From the NCBI RefSeq assembly GCF_900110735.1, contig NZ_FOET01000002.1, forward strand, positions 186,001-250,000: a DNA stretch of 64,000 nucleotides, written 5' to 3'. The notes beneath the pieces are model-generated. The model did no database searches, was not told the DNA's origin, and saw nothing but the letters and a program-made list of their open reading frames with translations. The position numbers were made by a program, and so were the translations under genes. The stretch is from Streptomyces radiopugnans. Lineage in GTDB: Bacteria > Actinomycetota > Actinomycetes > Streptomycetales > Streptomycetaceae. Below are positions 30,660 through 39,632 of this stretch, piece after piece (within the stretch, counting starts at the first letter, position 1; every line of letters starts with the position of its first letter).

Positions 30660-31691
30660 GTGATGCGGACGATGCGGACGGGGCGGGCCGGGAGGGCCTC
30701 GGGCGGCGGGCCGGGTACCGGGCGGCGGGCCGTACGGGCGCGGGTCCGGGCGCTGGCGGCGGCGGTGGCGTGCGCCGCGCTGCTGACGGGCTGCCCGGGG
30801 GCCGGAGACGGTGACGGTGGCGGGGAGCAGAACGGCCGCTCCCCCTTCACCGGTGAGAGCGTGGCCGACGCCTCGGCGCCGGTGCTCGCCGTGAAGATCG
30901 ACAACGTGGCGGCCGCGCGCCCCCAGACGGGGCTGGAGCGGGCCGACATCGTCTATGTGGAGCAGGTCGAGTCGGGGCTGACCCGGCTGCTGGCCGTGTA
31001 CTCGTCCGACCTGCCGCCCACCGTCGGGCCGGTGCGCAGCGCCCGGGAGTCCGACATCGAGCTGCTGCGGCAGTTCGGCGAGCCGGCGCTGGCCTACTCC
31101 GGGGCGCAGTCGAAGCTGGTGCCGGTGCTGGAGGCCTCCCCGCTCCACCTGGTGCCGCCCGGCGAGGCGCCCGGCGCCTACTCGCGCAGTGCGGAACGCT
31201 CCGCCCCGCACAACATGTACCTGGACCCCCGGGCCGCCCTGCGCGAGGCCCCCGACGGGGTGAGCGGCGCCTCCGACATCGGCTTCCGCTTCGGCGCGGC
31301 GCCGCAGGGCGGCCGGGCCGACACCGAGGAGGCCGTCCGCTTCCCGGCCGTCCGGTACGCCTTCACCTGGTCGGCCGAGCACGACCGCTGGCTGGTGTCC
31401 ATCGACGGCCGGGAGGCGACCACCACCGACGGCGGCCGGCTCGGGGCCCCCACGGTCGTCGTCCAGCGCGTGGAGATCCGCGACTCCCGCTTCAGCGACC
31501 GCGGCGGCAGCGTCAGCCCGTACTCGGAGACGGTCGGTTCCGGCGAGGCGACGGTGCTGCGCGGCGGCCGGGCGTACGAGGCGCGCTGGTCGCGGCCGTC
31601 GGCGGAGAGCGGCACGGAGTTCACCACGCCGGACGGCGATCCGATGACCTTCGCCGAGGGGCAGGTGTGGGTGGTGCTCGCCCCGCGCTGA
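30660..31691 (+). CDS. DUF3048 (YerB-type) lipoprotein
   Basis: 343 residues. Basic N-terminus, hydrophobic core and lipobox LLTGC (Cys45), so surface-anchored. The DUF3048 N-terminal domain starts at SPFTGESVADASAPVLAVKIDNVAAARPQTGLERADIVYVEQVE; the C-terminal half ends DPMTFAEGQVWVVLAPR. The family's role is unknown; Bacillus YerB is a surface lipoprotein. GTG at 30660 or ATG at 30663 are both possible after GGAGGGA. Confidence 0.88.
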   Translation: MMRTMRTGRAGRASGGGPGTGRRAVRARVRALAAAVACAALLTGCPGAGDGDGGGEQNGRSPFTGESVADASAPVLAVKIDNVAAARPQTGLERADIVYVEQVESGLTRLLAVYSSDLPPTVGPVRSARESDIELLRQFGEPALAYSGAQSKLVPVLEASPLHLVPPGEAPGAYSRSAERSAPHNMYLDPRAALREAPDGVSGASDIGFRFGAAPQGGRADTEEAVRFPAVRYAFTWSAEHDRWLVSIDGREATTTDGGRLGAPTVVVQRVEIRDSRFSDRGGSVSPYSETVGSGEATVLRGGRAYEARWSRPSAESGTEFTTPDGDPMTFAEGQVWVVLAPR

Positions 31692-31730
31692 GGCGCACCG
31701 GGGCTCGCCGGGGCGCCACGCGCGCGGACG

Positions 31731-32543
31731 TCAGCCCCGGGCGGCGGCGCGGACGGCGAAGCCTTCCAGCGCCGCGGCCGCCCCCGGACCGGTCATGGGC
31801 TCGCCGTGACCACCGGCCAGCACCGACGGCCGGAGCCGGGCCAGCCTCTCCACCGACTCCCGGGCCGCCCGCCGGTCCCAGGTGGTGTACCACGGCGCCC
31901 CCGACAGCCCCGGCCTCGGCGCGAGCATCCCCCTCACCGTGCCGATCCGCACCGTCACCAGTGCGTCGCCGCTGATCAGGACGCGGTCCGCGGGACGGAA
32001 GTACGCGGTGTGCCCGGGAGTGTGGCCCGGCGTGTGAACGCACTCCCAGTCCGGCAGGCCGGGGGGCGCGGCGCGCGGGTCGAAGGCGCGCGCGGCCCCG
32101 TCCAGACCCGCCCCCGCCAGCATCGCCTCGTACCGCCGCCGGCCCGCCGCCCGCATCACCGGCAGCAGGAGCCGGCGGTCGAGCGGTGCGGCGGCGGCCT
32201 CGATCGCGGCCGGGTCGCCGGTGGCGAGGGGCAGTTCGCCGGGGTGGAGGTGGACGGGGCACCCCCACTCCCGCGCCAGCCGCGGGGCGGAGCCGGCGTG
32301 GTCGGGGTGGCAGTGGGTGAGCAGGACGGCGGCCGGGCGCGAGCCGGGGCCGAACAGGGACGCCGCGGCCCGCTCGACGCGCGGTGCGTCGGCCGCCCAG
32401 CCGGTGTCGACCAGCGCCCAGTGCGGGCCGGAGCGGACCAGGTAGACGTTGGTGCGCGTGTGGCCCCACGGCCCCGGGCAGTACACGCCCGGGGCGATCT
32501 CCCGCGCCCTCGGCGCGGGTGCGGTACTGCGCCGACGTGTCAT
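31731..32543 (-). CDS. MBL-fold metallohydrolase
   Basis: 270 residues with the metallo-beta-lactamase metal motif LTHCHPDHAG near residue 75, HTPGHTPGHTAYF, and SGDALVT. Two metal ions are expected in the active site. It resembles hydrolases of the SoxH/glyoxalase II type; substrate unknown. The ATG at 32543 is chosen over a GTG at 32600, which would add 19 unconserved residues. It follows the PaaX gene by about 137 bp on the same strand and may share its transcript. Confidence 0.88.
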   Translation of the reverse strand: MTRRRSTAPAPRAREIAPGVYCPGPWGHTRTNVYLVRSGPHWALVDTGWAADAPRVERAAASLFGPGSRPAAVLLTHCHPDHAGSAPRLAREWGCPVHLHPGELPLATGDPAAIEAAAAPLDRRLLLPVMRAAGRRRYEAMLAGAGLDGAARAFDPRAAPPGLPDWECVHTPGHTPGHTAYFRPADRVLISGDALVTVRIGTVRGMLAPRPGLSGAPWYTTWDRRAARESVERLARLRPSVLAGGHGEPMTGPGAAAALEGFAVRAAARG

Positions 32544-32679
32544 CGCACACCGTCCCGTGTGGCCGAGCGGGGTTCCCGGGGATTCCGGCGGGGACTTCAC
32601 CGTGGGAGACCCGCGCGGTGCGGGTGCCCGCCGCCGTGCCGTCCACTCCCCCGCCGTGCCCTTCGGTCCGTACGGCGTG

Positions 32680-33501
32680 CTAGTCCGGTGCGGTGTGGCG
32701 CCGCAGGACGGCGCGGAGATCGGCCTCGAAGGCGTCGTAGCGGGCGCGCAGCGCCGCGCCCGGCCAGTCGCCGGGCAGCAGGGCGGGCGGGAGCAGGGGG
32801 TCGGCGAGCAGATGGCGCAGGACGGCGGCCGAGACGGTGAAGCGCCGGGCCGGGTCGCCGGCCTCCGCCGCGGCGTCGGCGGCGGCCGTCAGGGCGCGGG
32901 CCCGCGCCGCCCAGCCGTCCAGGTCCCACAGCGCGGCGGCGAGTTCGGCCGGATCGCCGTCGGGGGCGCCGGTCAGCAGGGTGCACTGCCCGGTGACGAC
33001 GGGCGGGCGGGGCCGCAGCAGGTTGGCGGGGCGCAGCCAGGTGCCCTCGCGCAGTTCGGCCAGGCGCAGGGCGGCCATCGCCCGGCGCAGGGCGCCCCGG
33101 TCGGCCGCGGCCCGGCGCTCGGCGGTGACGACGGCGATCTCCCACTCCCCCCGCCAGTCGCGGGTGCGGGGCGCGCGGCTGTCGTCCTGGCGGGCCTGGC
33201 GCTCCAGCAGGCGCGCGGTGAGGCCGTACGAGCCGTCGGCGGTCTGGGCCAGGTCCCCGGCCGCGACCATCCGCGACAGCGCCACCCGTACCGTGCCCTC
33301 CGCGATCCCGAAGAGTTCGCCGACCCGCACCAGGGCTCTGGCGGGCAGGGCGGGCGGGTGGTGGCCGAGCAGGGTGCTGAGCACGATCGAGCGGGCCGTC
33401 AGGGGACGCAGGGCGAGCGCCCGGGCGCCGCGACCACCGTGGGTGCCGTCGCGGGTCGCGCGGGTGCCGTCGGGGCCTTCCGCGTCGTCTGTGCCGTTCA
33501 T
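32680..33501 (-). CDS. PaaX-family transcriptional repressor
   Basis: 273 residues. An N-terminal winged helix (TARSIVLSTLLGHHPPALPARALVRVGELFGIAEGTVRVALSRMVAAGDL) is followed by the PaaX central domain (DWRGEWEIAVVTAERRAAADRGALRRAMAALRLAELREGTWLRPANL) and an all-helical C-terminal part. PaaX proteins respond to aryl- or acyl-CoA. The ATG at 33501 follows CGGAG. It is divergent from an AidB-type dehydrogenase with a long palindrome between them, so it probably controls that gene and itself. Confidence 0.9.
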   Translation of the reverse strand: MNGTDDAEGPDGTRATRDGTHGGRGARALALRPLTARSIVLSTLLGHHPPALPARALVRVGELFGIAEGTVRVALSRMVAAGDLAQTADGSYGLTARLLERQARQDDSRAPRTRDWRGEWEIAVVTAERRAAADRGALRRAMAALRLAELREGTWLRPANLLRPRPPVVTGQCTLLTGAPDGDPAELAAALWDLDGWAARARALTAAADAAAEAGDPARRFTVSAAVLRHLLADPLLPPALLPGDWPGAALRARYDAFEADLRAVLRRHTAPD

Positions 33502-33528
33502 GGTCTCCGTGATCCTAACCGCCCGGCG

Positions 33529-33566
33529 CATTACAGTCTTCCGTCACACATACGGAATCTGTAATG
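33529..33566. promoter_or_regulatory. Palindromic operator between paaX-like and dehydrogenase genes
   Basis: An interrupted inverted repeat: outer arms CATTACAG (33529-33536) and CTGTAATG (33559-33566), inner arms TCCGT (33540-33544) and ACGGA (33552-33556). It sits in the 120-bp divergent promoter region and is unusually AT-rich for this genome. The likely ligand-responsive repressor is the PaaX-family protein. Confidence 0.7.
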
Positions 33567-33621
33567 TCGGGGTGCCGGGCACCGCCCGTCCCCCGCCGCC
33601 CCGCCACCTTCGGAGGCCGCC

Positions 33622-35259
33622 GTGAGCGCCACCCATGAAGTGATCAACCAGCCCCCGCCGCTGACCGGCTTCACCGCGGCGGACGACCCCGCCGTGTTCG
33701 AGGCCCTGCGCCGCCACGGCGCGCAGTGGGGCGAGGCCGAGGTCCGGGAGCTGGGCGCGCTGGCCGGCGCCCCGGAGGTGCAGGACCGGGCCCGGGCTGC
33801 CGAGGAGACCCCGCCCCGCCTGCGCACCCACGACCGCTACGGCCACCGCGTGGACGAGGTGGAGTTCCACCCCGCCTGGCACCACCTGATGGCCACCGCC
33901 GTCGAGCACGGGCTGCACGCCGCGCCCTGGGCCGACCCCCGCCCCGGCGCCCATCTGGTGCGCGCCGCCAAGTTCCACCTGTGGTCCCAGGCCGAGGCCG
34001 GGCACGGCTGCCCGGTCTCCATGACGTACGCGGCCGTCCCCGCGCTGCGCGCCCAGCCGGAGCTGGCCGCCGTCTACGAACCGCTGCTGACCGCCCGCTC
34101 CTACGACTTCGGGCTGCGCCCGCCGCTGGGCAAGTCCGGGCTGATCGCGGGCATGTCGATGACCGAGAAGCAGGGCGGCTCGGACGTACGGGCCAACACC
34201 ACCGAGGCCGTCCCCGCCGGCGACGGCGGCTACCGGCTCACCGGCCACAAGTGGTTCACCTCCGCGCCGATGAGCGACGTCTTCCTGGTGCTGGCACAGG
34301 CCCCCGAGGGCCTGACCTGCTTCCTGCTGCCGCGCGTGCTGCCCGACGGCACCCGCAACGCCATGCACCTGCAACGGCTGAAGGACAAGCTGGGCAACCG
34401 CTCCAACGCCTCCGCCGAGGTCGAGTACGACGGTGCCGTCGCCTGGCCGGTCGGCGAGGCGGGCCGCGGGGTGCGCACCATCGTGGAGATGGTCAACATG
34501 ACGCGCCTGGACTGCGTCCTGGGCACGGCCGCCGGCATGCGCGCCGGACTGCGCCAGGCCCTGCACCACACCGCCCACCGGCGGGCCTTCGGCGCCAGGC
34601 TGGCCGACCAGCCCCTGATGCGCTCGGTCCTGGCCGACCTGGCGATCGAGTCGGAGGCCGCCACCACCCTGGGGCTGCGGCTGGCGGCGGCCGTGGACGC
34701 CGCACACGCCGGGGACGAGGCGGAGGCCGCCTTCCGCCGACTGGCCCTGGCCGTGTCCAAGTACTGGGTGTGCAAGCGCGGCAGCACGCACGCCGCCGAG
34801 GCGCTGGAGTGCCTGGGCGGCAACGGCTACGTCGAGGAGTCGGGCATGCCCCGCCTGTACCGCGAGGCGCCGCTGCTGTCGATCTGGGAGGGCTCGGGCA
34901 ACGTCGCCGCCCTGGACGTGCTGCGCGCCCTGGCCAGGGAGCCGGCCGGTCTGGACGCCGTCCTGGCCGAGGTGGACGCCGCCTCCGGAGCCGACGCCCG
35001 CCTGGACGCGGCCGCCGCCGGGGTGCGGGCCATGCTGCCGGAGCTGAAGGACCCGGTCGGCGCGCAACTGCGCGCCCGTGCCTTCGCCGAGCGCCTGGCC
35101 CTCGTCCTCCAGGGCAGCCTGCTGGTGCGCCACAGCCACCCGGCGGTCGCCGACGCGTTCTGCGCCTCCCGGCTGGGCGGCGACTGGGGGTACGCCTTCG
35201 GCACGCTCCCGGCGGGCGCCGATCTCGGCGCGATCCTGGAGCGGGCCCGGACGCGGTGA
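33622..35259 (+). CDS. AidB-type acyl-CoA dehydrogenase
   Basis: 545 residues, the long form typical of AidB. Diagnostic is GMSMTEKQGGSDVRANTTEAV, then GHKWFTSAPMSDVFLVLAQAPEGLTCFLLPR, and near the C-terminus EALECLGGNGYVEESGMPRLYREAPLLSIWEGSGNV. E. coli AidB is a flavoprotein with weak isovaleryl-CoA dehydrogenase activity, induced by alkylation damage; the actinobacterial members may be true acyl-CoA dehydrogenases. Starts with GTG at 33622. The divergent PaaX regulator, normally tied to acyl- or aryl-CoA sensing, favours a catabolic role here. Confidence 0.92.
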   Translation: MSATHEVINQPPPLTGFTAADDPAVFEALRRHGAQWGEAEVRELGALAGAPEVQDRARAAEETPPRLRTHDRYGHRVDEVEFHPAWHHLMATAVEHGLHAAPWADPRPGAHLVRAAKFHLWSQAEAGHGCPVSMTYAAVPALRAQPELAAVYEPLLTARSYDFGLRPPLGKSGLIAGMSMTEKQGGSDVRANTTEAVPAGDGGYRLTGHKWFTSAPMSDVFLVLAQAPEGLTCFLLPRVLPDGTRNAMHLQRLKDKLGNRSNASAEVEYDGAVAWPVGEAGRGVRTIVEMVNMTRLDCVLGTAAGMRAGLRQALHHTAHRRAFGARLADQPLMRSVLADLAIESEAATTLGLRLAAAVDAAHAGDEAEAAFRRLALAVSKYWVCKRGSTHAAEALECLGGNGYVEESGMPRLYREAPLLSIWEGSGNVAALDVLRALAREPAGLDAVLAEVDAASGADARLDAAAAGVRAMLPELKDPVGAQLRARAFAERLALVLQGSLLVRHSHPAVADAFCASRLGGDWGYAFGTLPAGADLGAILERARTR

Positions 35260-35442
35260 CGGAGGCGGCCGCCGCGCCGCACCGCCTCCCGCGGCTGGAC
35301 TCACCGCCCCTCTTCCTGCCAACCTCTGTGCCGGCAGCGGCCGTTGCCGCCGACCGGGCGGCCGGTGCTGCTCCGGCCCGGTTCCGGCACGGTCCGCACC
35401 GCAGCCGCGACCGCCCACGACGGACGAGGGGGACCGCTCACC

Positions 35443-36006
35443 GTGAAGGAACGGGAACTGCGCCGGCGGTGCAGACGGCTGCTCAACGAACTGGACATCC
35501 GGCCGCCCCTGGACGTGACCGAACTCTGCCGCCGCGTGGAGCGGCGGCGCGGCAGGCCCCTGAGACTCGTGCCCCACCCGATCCCCGTTCCGGGCCCGTT
35601 CGGCATGTGGATCGGCGCCCCCGCGGCCGACTACATCGTCTACCAGCAGCAGACCAGCGGCGCCCATCAGCGCCACATCATCCTGCACGAGCTCGGCCAC
35701 ATGCTGGCCGACCACCACGGCGACCGCCCCGACCGCCACGAGGAGGAGCTGCTGACCGCGCTGCGCCGCGGCACCGAGCACCTCGCCCCCGGCGAGATCC
35801 CCGAGCTCGACCTCGACCCGGACGCCGTACGGCGGGCGCTGCGCCGGACCGCCTACGACAGCGTGCAGGAGCGGGAGGCCGAGACGGTGGCCACGATCAT
35901 CCTGGAGTGGGCCTCGGTACTGGACCAGGTGGTCCCGCGGTCGTCCGCCGATGCCACCGCGGAGCGCATCGGCGCGGCCCTCGGCGACCGGCTGGGGTGG
36001 CTGTGA
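35443..36006 (+). CDS. ImmA/IrrE-like metalloprotease-fold protein
   Basis: 187 residues with the zinc-site motif HIILHELGHMLADH near residues 77-90. The GTG at 35443 is the probable start; a longer reading begins in non-coding-like sequence. Its stop overlaps the start of a multi-TM gene (GTGA). This pairing with an MAB_1171c-type membrane protein recurs in Streptomyces, sometimes next to an XRE regulator, but none is adjacent here. A regulatory protease or toxin-like role is possible; neither is shown. Confidence 0.8.
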   Translation: MKERELRRRCRRLLNELDIRPPLDVTELCRRVERRRGRPLRLVPHPIPVPGPFGMWIGAPAADYIVYQQQTSGAHQRHIILHELGHMLADHHGDRPDRHEEELLTALRRGTEHLAPGEIPELDLDPDAVRRALRRTAYDSVQEREAETVATIILEWASVLDQVVPRSSADATAERIGAALGDRLGWL

Positions 36007-37205
36007 GCCTGCTGCTGACCCTGTACGGAGTGGGTTCGTTCCTGGTGCTGGCCTGGATGGCCCACCGGCTGACGCGGGCGCCGCGCGACGTGCCGCTGTG
36101 GGCGGTGACCGGGCTGATCGCCTGCTGGGCCGCGGCGTACCCCTTCGGACTGGCCGCCGACCGCGAGGAGGTGTTCCTGGGGCTGGCGCCCATGACGTCC
36201 CGGCTGGTCCAGCACATCCTGGTGCTGGCCGCGGTCAACTGCATGGTCTGCTTCTACCTCTTCTCCGCGCTGGAGCCCGCCCGGGCCCGCAGGCGCGCCG
36301 GCTGGTACGCGCTGGCGCTGATGGGCACGGTCGCCGTCCTCATCGCCGCGGTGGCGGCCGCCCCCGCGGGCACCCGTACCCGGGACCACACCGTCACCGG
36401 CGTGGCGGTGTTCTTCGTGACGGCCGACCTCTACCTCGCCGTCGGCTTCGCCCTGGGCTGGATATGGACCCGGCGCTACGCGCGCATCGCCGAGCCCCGG
36501 CTGGCGCGCGGACTGCGGATCACCTCCTGGGGCATGGCCGCCGTCGTCGTGGCCGACGCCCTGTTCGTCCCGGCGGTGCTGATGCGCTGGGCAGGCGGCG
36601 ACGGCGCGCCCGGGTCGCTGGACACCGCGGGCGCCGCGGAGACGACGCTGGGCTGGTTCGGGGCGGTGTTCTTCCTGCTTCCGGGCATCGTGCTGATCCT
36701 GGCCGGCATCACCTACCCGGCCGCGGTGATGCGGCTGACCGCGCTGCGCGTGTGGTGGCGGCACCTGCGGGCGTACCGCGGTCTGGAGCCGCTGTGGACG
36801 GCGCTGCACCGGCAGTTCCCCGAGGACGCGCTGCACCGGGTGCCGGCGCGGCGCTGGCGCGACGCGCTGAGCCCGCGCGGGGTGCACCGCCGCTACTACC
36901 GGCGGGCCATCGAGTGCCGCGACGGCCTGGTGCGCGTCAGCCCCTACCTCGCCGCCCTGGACGGCGGGAGCGGAGGCGGCGGCGGTGGTGACGGTGCCGG
37001 GGCGGAGGGCGCGGCGCCGCCGGAGCGGCTGGCGGTGCGGCTGCGGGAGGCGCTGCGGGCGCACGCCGCGGGCCGCCCGGTGGACACCTCCGCGGTACCC
37101 GTGGCCGTACCGGCCGAAGGCGGCCTGGACGCCGACGTGGAGCGGCTGCTGGCGCTGTCGCGGGCGCTGCGGGCCGTGGAGCGCGCCGGGCGGGACGCGG
37201 CGTGA
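36003..37205 (+). CDS. Multi-TM protein, MAB_1171c/DUF6545 family
   Basis: 400 residues; about seven membrane spans in the first 250 (SLLLTLYGVGSFLVLAWMAHRL, WAVTGLIACWAAAYPFGLA, VQHILVLAAVNCMVCFYLFSAL, ALMGTVAVLIAAVAAA, VFFVTADLYLAVGFALGWIW and others), then a cytoplasmic domain of about 140 residues with YRGLEPLWTALHRQFPEDALHRVP. Translationally coupled to the preceding ImmA/IrrE-like gene. Members are annotated as putative transporters without evidence. A Gly-rich linker near residue 325 separates a last helical segment. Confidence 0.82.
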   Translation: MSLLLTLYGVGSFLVLAWMAHRLTRAPRDVPLWAVTGLIACWAAAYPFGLAADREEVFLGLAPMTSRLVQHILVLAAVNCMVCFYLFSALEPARARRRAGWYALALMGTVAVLIAAVAAAPAGTRTRDHTVTGVAVFFVTADLYLAVGFALGWIWTRRYARIAEPRLARGLRITSWGMAAVVVADALFVPAVLMRWAGGDGAPGSLDTAGAAETTLGWFGAVFFLLPGIVLILAGITYPAAVMRLTALRVWWRHLRAYRGLEPLWTALHRQFPEDALHRVPARRWRDALSPRGVHRRYYRRAIECRDGLVRVSPYLAALDGGSGGGGGGDGAGAEGAAPPERLAVRLREALRAHAAGRPVDTSAVPVAVPAEGGLDADVERLLALSRALRAVERAGRDAA

Positions 37206-37257
37206 AGGGGCGGCGCGGTGCGGTGCGGGAGGCGGCGCGGTGTGAGGGCGCGGCCGG

Positions 37258-38652
37258 TCACCGGCAGATCCGGTCCAGCCGCTCGGGCTCCCGCCGGAAC
37301 CGCTGCCGGAACTGCCGCTCGGACTCCTCCTGGACCTCCTGGATCTGCCCCAGCAGCCCGGTCGGATCCTGCCCCGGGTCGGCGAGGAACTCCAGGACCT
37401 TCTCGTAGAAGACGCGGCGGATCATGGGCGGCATGACGTCCGAGGCGTCCAGGCAGAGCCTTCCCGCCCTCTCCAGCTCCCGCACGACGCGGCGGCTGAC
37501 GGTGTCCCTGCCGCCGGCGGGGTAGCTCTCCTCGCCCACGTCCTCGTGGGCGGAGAAGAAGGGGATCTCGCCCCTGGCCCAGCCCTCCTCGTCCTTCGCC
37601 CAGACCCGCTGCGCCTCCAGGGAGGCCAGGAAGCGCATCAGCTCCTGGCCCTCGGGGCTCGCCCGGAACATCGCCGCGAAGTCCGCGGAGACCTCCCGGT
37701 CGCGGCCGTCGCGGTCGGCGGCCCCGGGCAGCAGCCGGGGCGAGGGGACGAAGTCGGCCTCCGGGGCCCTGGGCCCGTACAGATGGCGGGCGAAGCTGCC
37801 CTGGTGCTCCAGTTCGCAGCCGCCGCCCGGGCCCGTGCCGAAGAGCAGCCCGTTTCCGCCCTCCGGGCCCCGGTGGTCGGTGGTCAGCGCTTCGCGGGCC
37901 GTCCTTCCTCCGTCGCCGGACATGAACTCGCCCCAGGTCCGCCAGGCCCGCACCACGGCCTCTTCCGTCCACTCCATCTCACCGGCCGCCCACTCCTCGT
38001 AGGCCTCGTGGCCGGACTGCTGGAGGAGGACGTCCTCGATCCAGTCGCTGCCGGGCCAGCCGGAGGTGGCGTCGGAGCCCATGCCGACGCACCAGCGTTC
38101 CGCGTCCGCGCGCGAGGGGTCCGGCCGCCTGCCCTTCTCGTGCCAGACGATGCTCTTGAGGTCGACCTTCACCGGGATCCAGTGGCGTTCGTCCATCCCG
38201 GCGGGCTGTGCCAGCCAGGGTCCGCCGTCGTACTTCTCCTCGTCGACGACCCCCTTCCCCAGGGGCTCCAGGAAGCCCTCGCGCTCGTAGTCGACCAGAT
38301 CGCCGAGGACGGGCAGGACGGCGACGTCGGGAGGGTCGCCGGCCAGCAGGCCGGAGAGCAGCACCTCGCGGGTCGCGGTGGTGCCCTGGTACTCGACGGA
38401 GACGCCCTGCTCGGCCTCGAACAGCTCCAGCAGTTCCTCGAAGGACTCCTGCTCCCCTCCCGTCCACGGGCCGAGGACGGTCAGGGCGCGGCGGGGTTCC
38501 GCGGCGTCGCGGGCGCAGCCCACCGGGCCCGCCAGCACCAGGAGCAGGGACAGCGCGCCGAGGGCGGCCGTACGCCCCCCGCGCACAGGTCTGCCGGTCC
38601 GCGCCCCGCGCACGCTCCTGACGCGCCCTCCCCTCACACGTCCCTCCCTCAC
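37258..38652 (-). CDS. Extracellular solute-binding (SBP_bac_1-like) lipoprotein
   Basis: 464 residues. A basic lead and hydrophobic core end at GPVGC (Cys46), a slightly atypical lipobox. The mature part is a family 1 binding fold: LTVLGPWTGGEQESFEELLELFEAEQGVSVEYQGTTATREVLLSGLLAGDPPDVAVLPVLGDLVDYEREGFLEPL. It is the last gene of a five-gene operon with no permease or ABC ATPase, so it is more likely a ligand sensor for the adjacent membrane protein than part of an importer. The GTG at 38652 overlaps the previous stop; a second GTG shortly inside is possible. Confidence 0.88.
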   Translation of the reverse strand: MREGRVRGGRVRSVRGARTGRPVRGGRTAALGALSLLLVLAGPVGCARDAAEPRRALTVLGPWTGGEQESFEELLELFEAEQGVSVEYQGTTATREVLLSGLLAGDPPDVAVLPVLGDLVDYEREGFLEPLGKGVVDEEKYDGGPWLAQPAGMDERHWIPVKVDLKSIVWHEKGRRPDPSRADAERWCVGMGSDATSGWPGSDWIEDVLLQQSGHEAYEEWAAGEMEWTEEAVVRAWRTWGEFMSGDGGRTAREALTTDHRGPEGGNGLLFGTGPGGGCELEHQGSFARHLYGPRAPEADFVPSPRLLPGAADRDGRDREVSADFAAMFRASPEGQELMRFLASLEAQRVWAKDEEGWARGEIPFFSAHEDVGEESYPAGGRDTVSRRVVRELERAGRLCLDASDVMPPMIRRVFYEKVLEFLADPGQDPTGLLGQIQEVQEESERQFRQRFRREPERLDRICR

Positions 38653-39632
38653 GACCGGAACCTGTACTGGCTCAGATGCCGTTGCAGCCCGGCCCAGGAC
38701 AGCAGCGCGACCGCGGCGCCCCCGAGCGGTATGAGCACCGCCCTGCGCTCGCTCCCGGACGTCGCGTCCAGGACCTCCTCCACCCCGGTGCGCGCGCCGG
38801 TGACGGCGGCCCTGGTCTCCTCCGGCTCCCCCCTGGGCGCCTCCCCGCGCGCCTTCGTCCCGTGCTGCGGCCCGGCGACCGCCACCAGCTCCCGGCGGGC
38901 CTCGTCCAGCCCGTTCTGGGTGTCCTGCGCCCACCGCACCGGCAGCCAGGAGGCCAGCAGGACCGCGCAGGCCAGCAGCAGGAAGGGGTTCAGCCGCTGG
39001 GGGAAGCGCCGCTGGAGCTGCCACTGCGCCACGGCCAGCGCCAGCAGCGGTACGAGCGGGGCCGCGACCGCCGCCCTCCACAGCTCCCGCCGGGCGTCGG
39101 TGAACTCCGTCTGCTCCCGCAGCCTCCGGAGCTGGTCGCGCTGGAGATCGTCGAGCCTGGAGAGGATGCCGGTCCCCCCGCGGTTGATGATGGTGTCGGC
39201 GCTCGCGCTCCACGCCTCGCTCAGCGCCTCGTCCTCCGCGTGCTCGATCGCCCGGGCGACGGCCTCCTGGTAGACCATGAGCAGGGCGATGACGGTGCTC
39301 AGCTCCCGCTTGCCCTCCTCCCCCGCGACCTGCCGGTCGGCTATCTGCGACAGGCTCTGGGTGGCCGCCGCCATGTAGGTGCGGTACGTCTCGTCGGTGC
39401 TGGTGCCGTCGACCAGTTCGGAGGCCAGGTAATCGCGGGCGGCAAGGTGGGCGTCGACCAGTGCGCCGCGGGCGGCGGCGACCTCCAGCACGGCCGGCGC
39501 GGTCCGGTCCCGGACGGCGGCGGGGCGGCGGTGGGTGTCGTCGTAAGCGGCGAACAGCACGGCCGCCGCGAGCAGGGCCAGCACCACCAGCGAGACCAGC
39601 TGGGCCACCAGCAGCCGCCGGGTGCCGATCAC
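38649..39632 (-). CDS. Four-TM protein with extracytoplasmic helical domain (GlnX-like)
   Basis: 327 residues. TM1 at residues 7-29, then about 160 residues of predicted helix outside the membrane (LEVAAARGALVDAHLAARDYL ... LREQTEFTDARREL), TM2 (AAVAAPLVPLLALAVAQW), TM3 (LNPFLLLACAVLLASWLP), a second helical outer loop and TM4 (RRAVLIPLGGAAVALLSWAGL). This resembles chemoreceptor-type sensor modules and the organisation of mycobacterial GlnX. It overlaps both neighbours by 4 nt. Likely role: transmit ligand binding by the downstream lipoprotein to the kinase and VWA protein. Sequence identity to GlnX was not tested. Confidence 0.75.
   Translation of the reverse strand: MIGTRRLLVAQLVSLVVLALLAAAVLFAAYDDTHRRPAAVRDRTAPAVLEVAAARGALVDAHLAARDYLASELVDGTSTDETYRTYMAAATQSLSQIADRQVAGEEGKRELSTVIALLMVYQEAVARAIEHAEDEALSEAWSASADTIINRGGTGILSRLDDLQRDQLRRLREQTEFTDARRELWRAAVAAPLVPLLALAVAQWQLQRRFPQRLNPFLLLACAVLLASWLPVRWAQDTQNGLDEARRELVAVAGPQHGTKARGEAPRGEPEETRAAVTGARTGVEEVLDATSGSERRAVLIPLGGAAVALLSWAGLQRHLSQYRFRS

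Noticed and set aside
33726..37205. Very long open frame of over 1100 codons on the plus strand
   Set aside because: The first two thirds are an Arg/Ala/Gly-rich shadow of the dehydrogenase and ImmA-like genes; only the last 400 codons (from 36003) are a real membrane protein.
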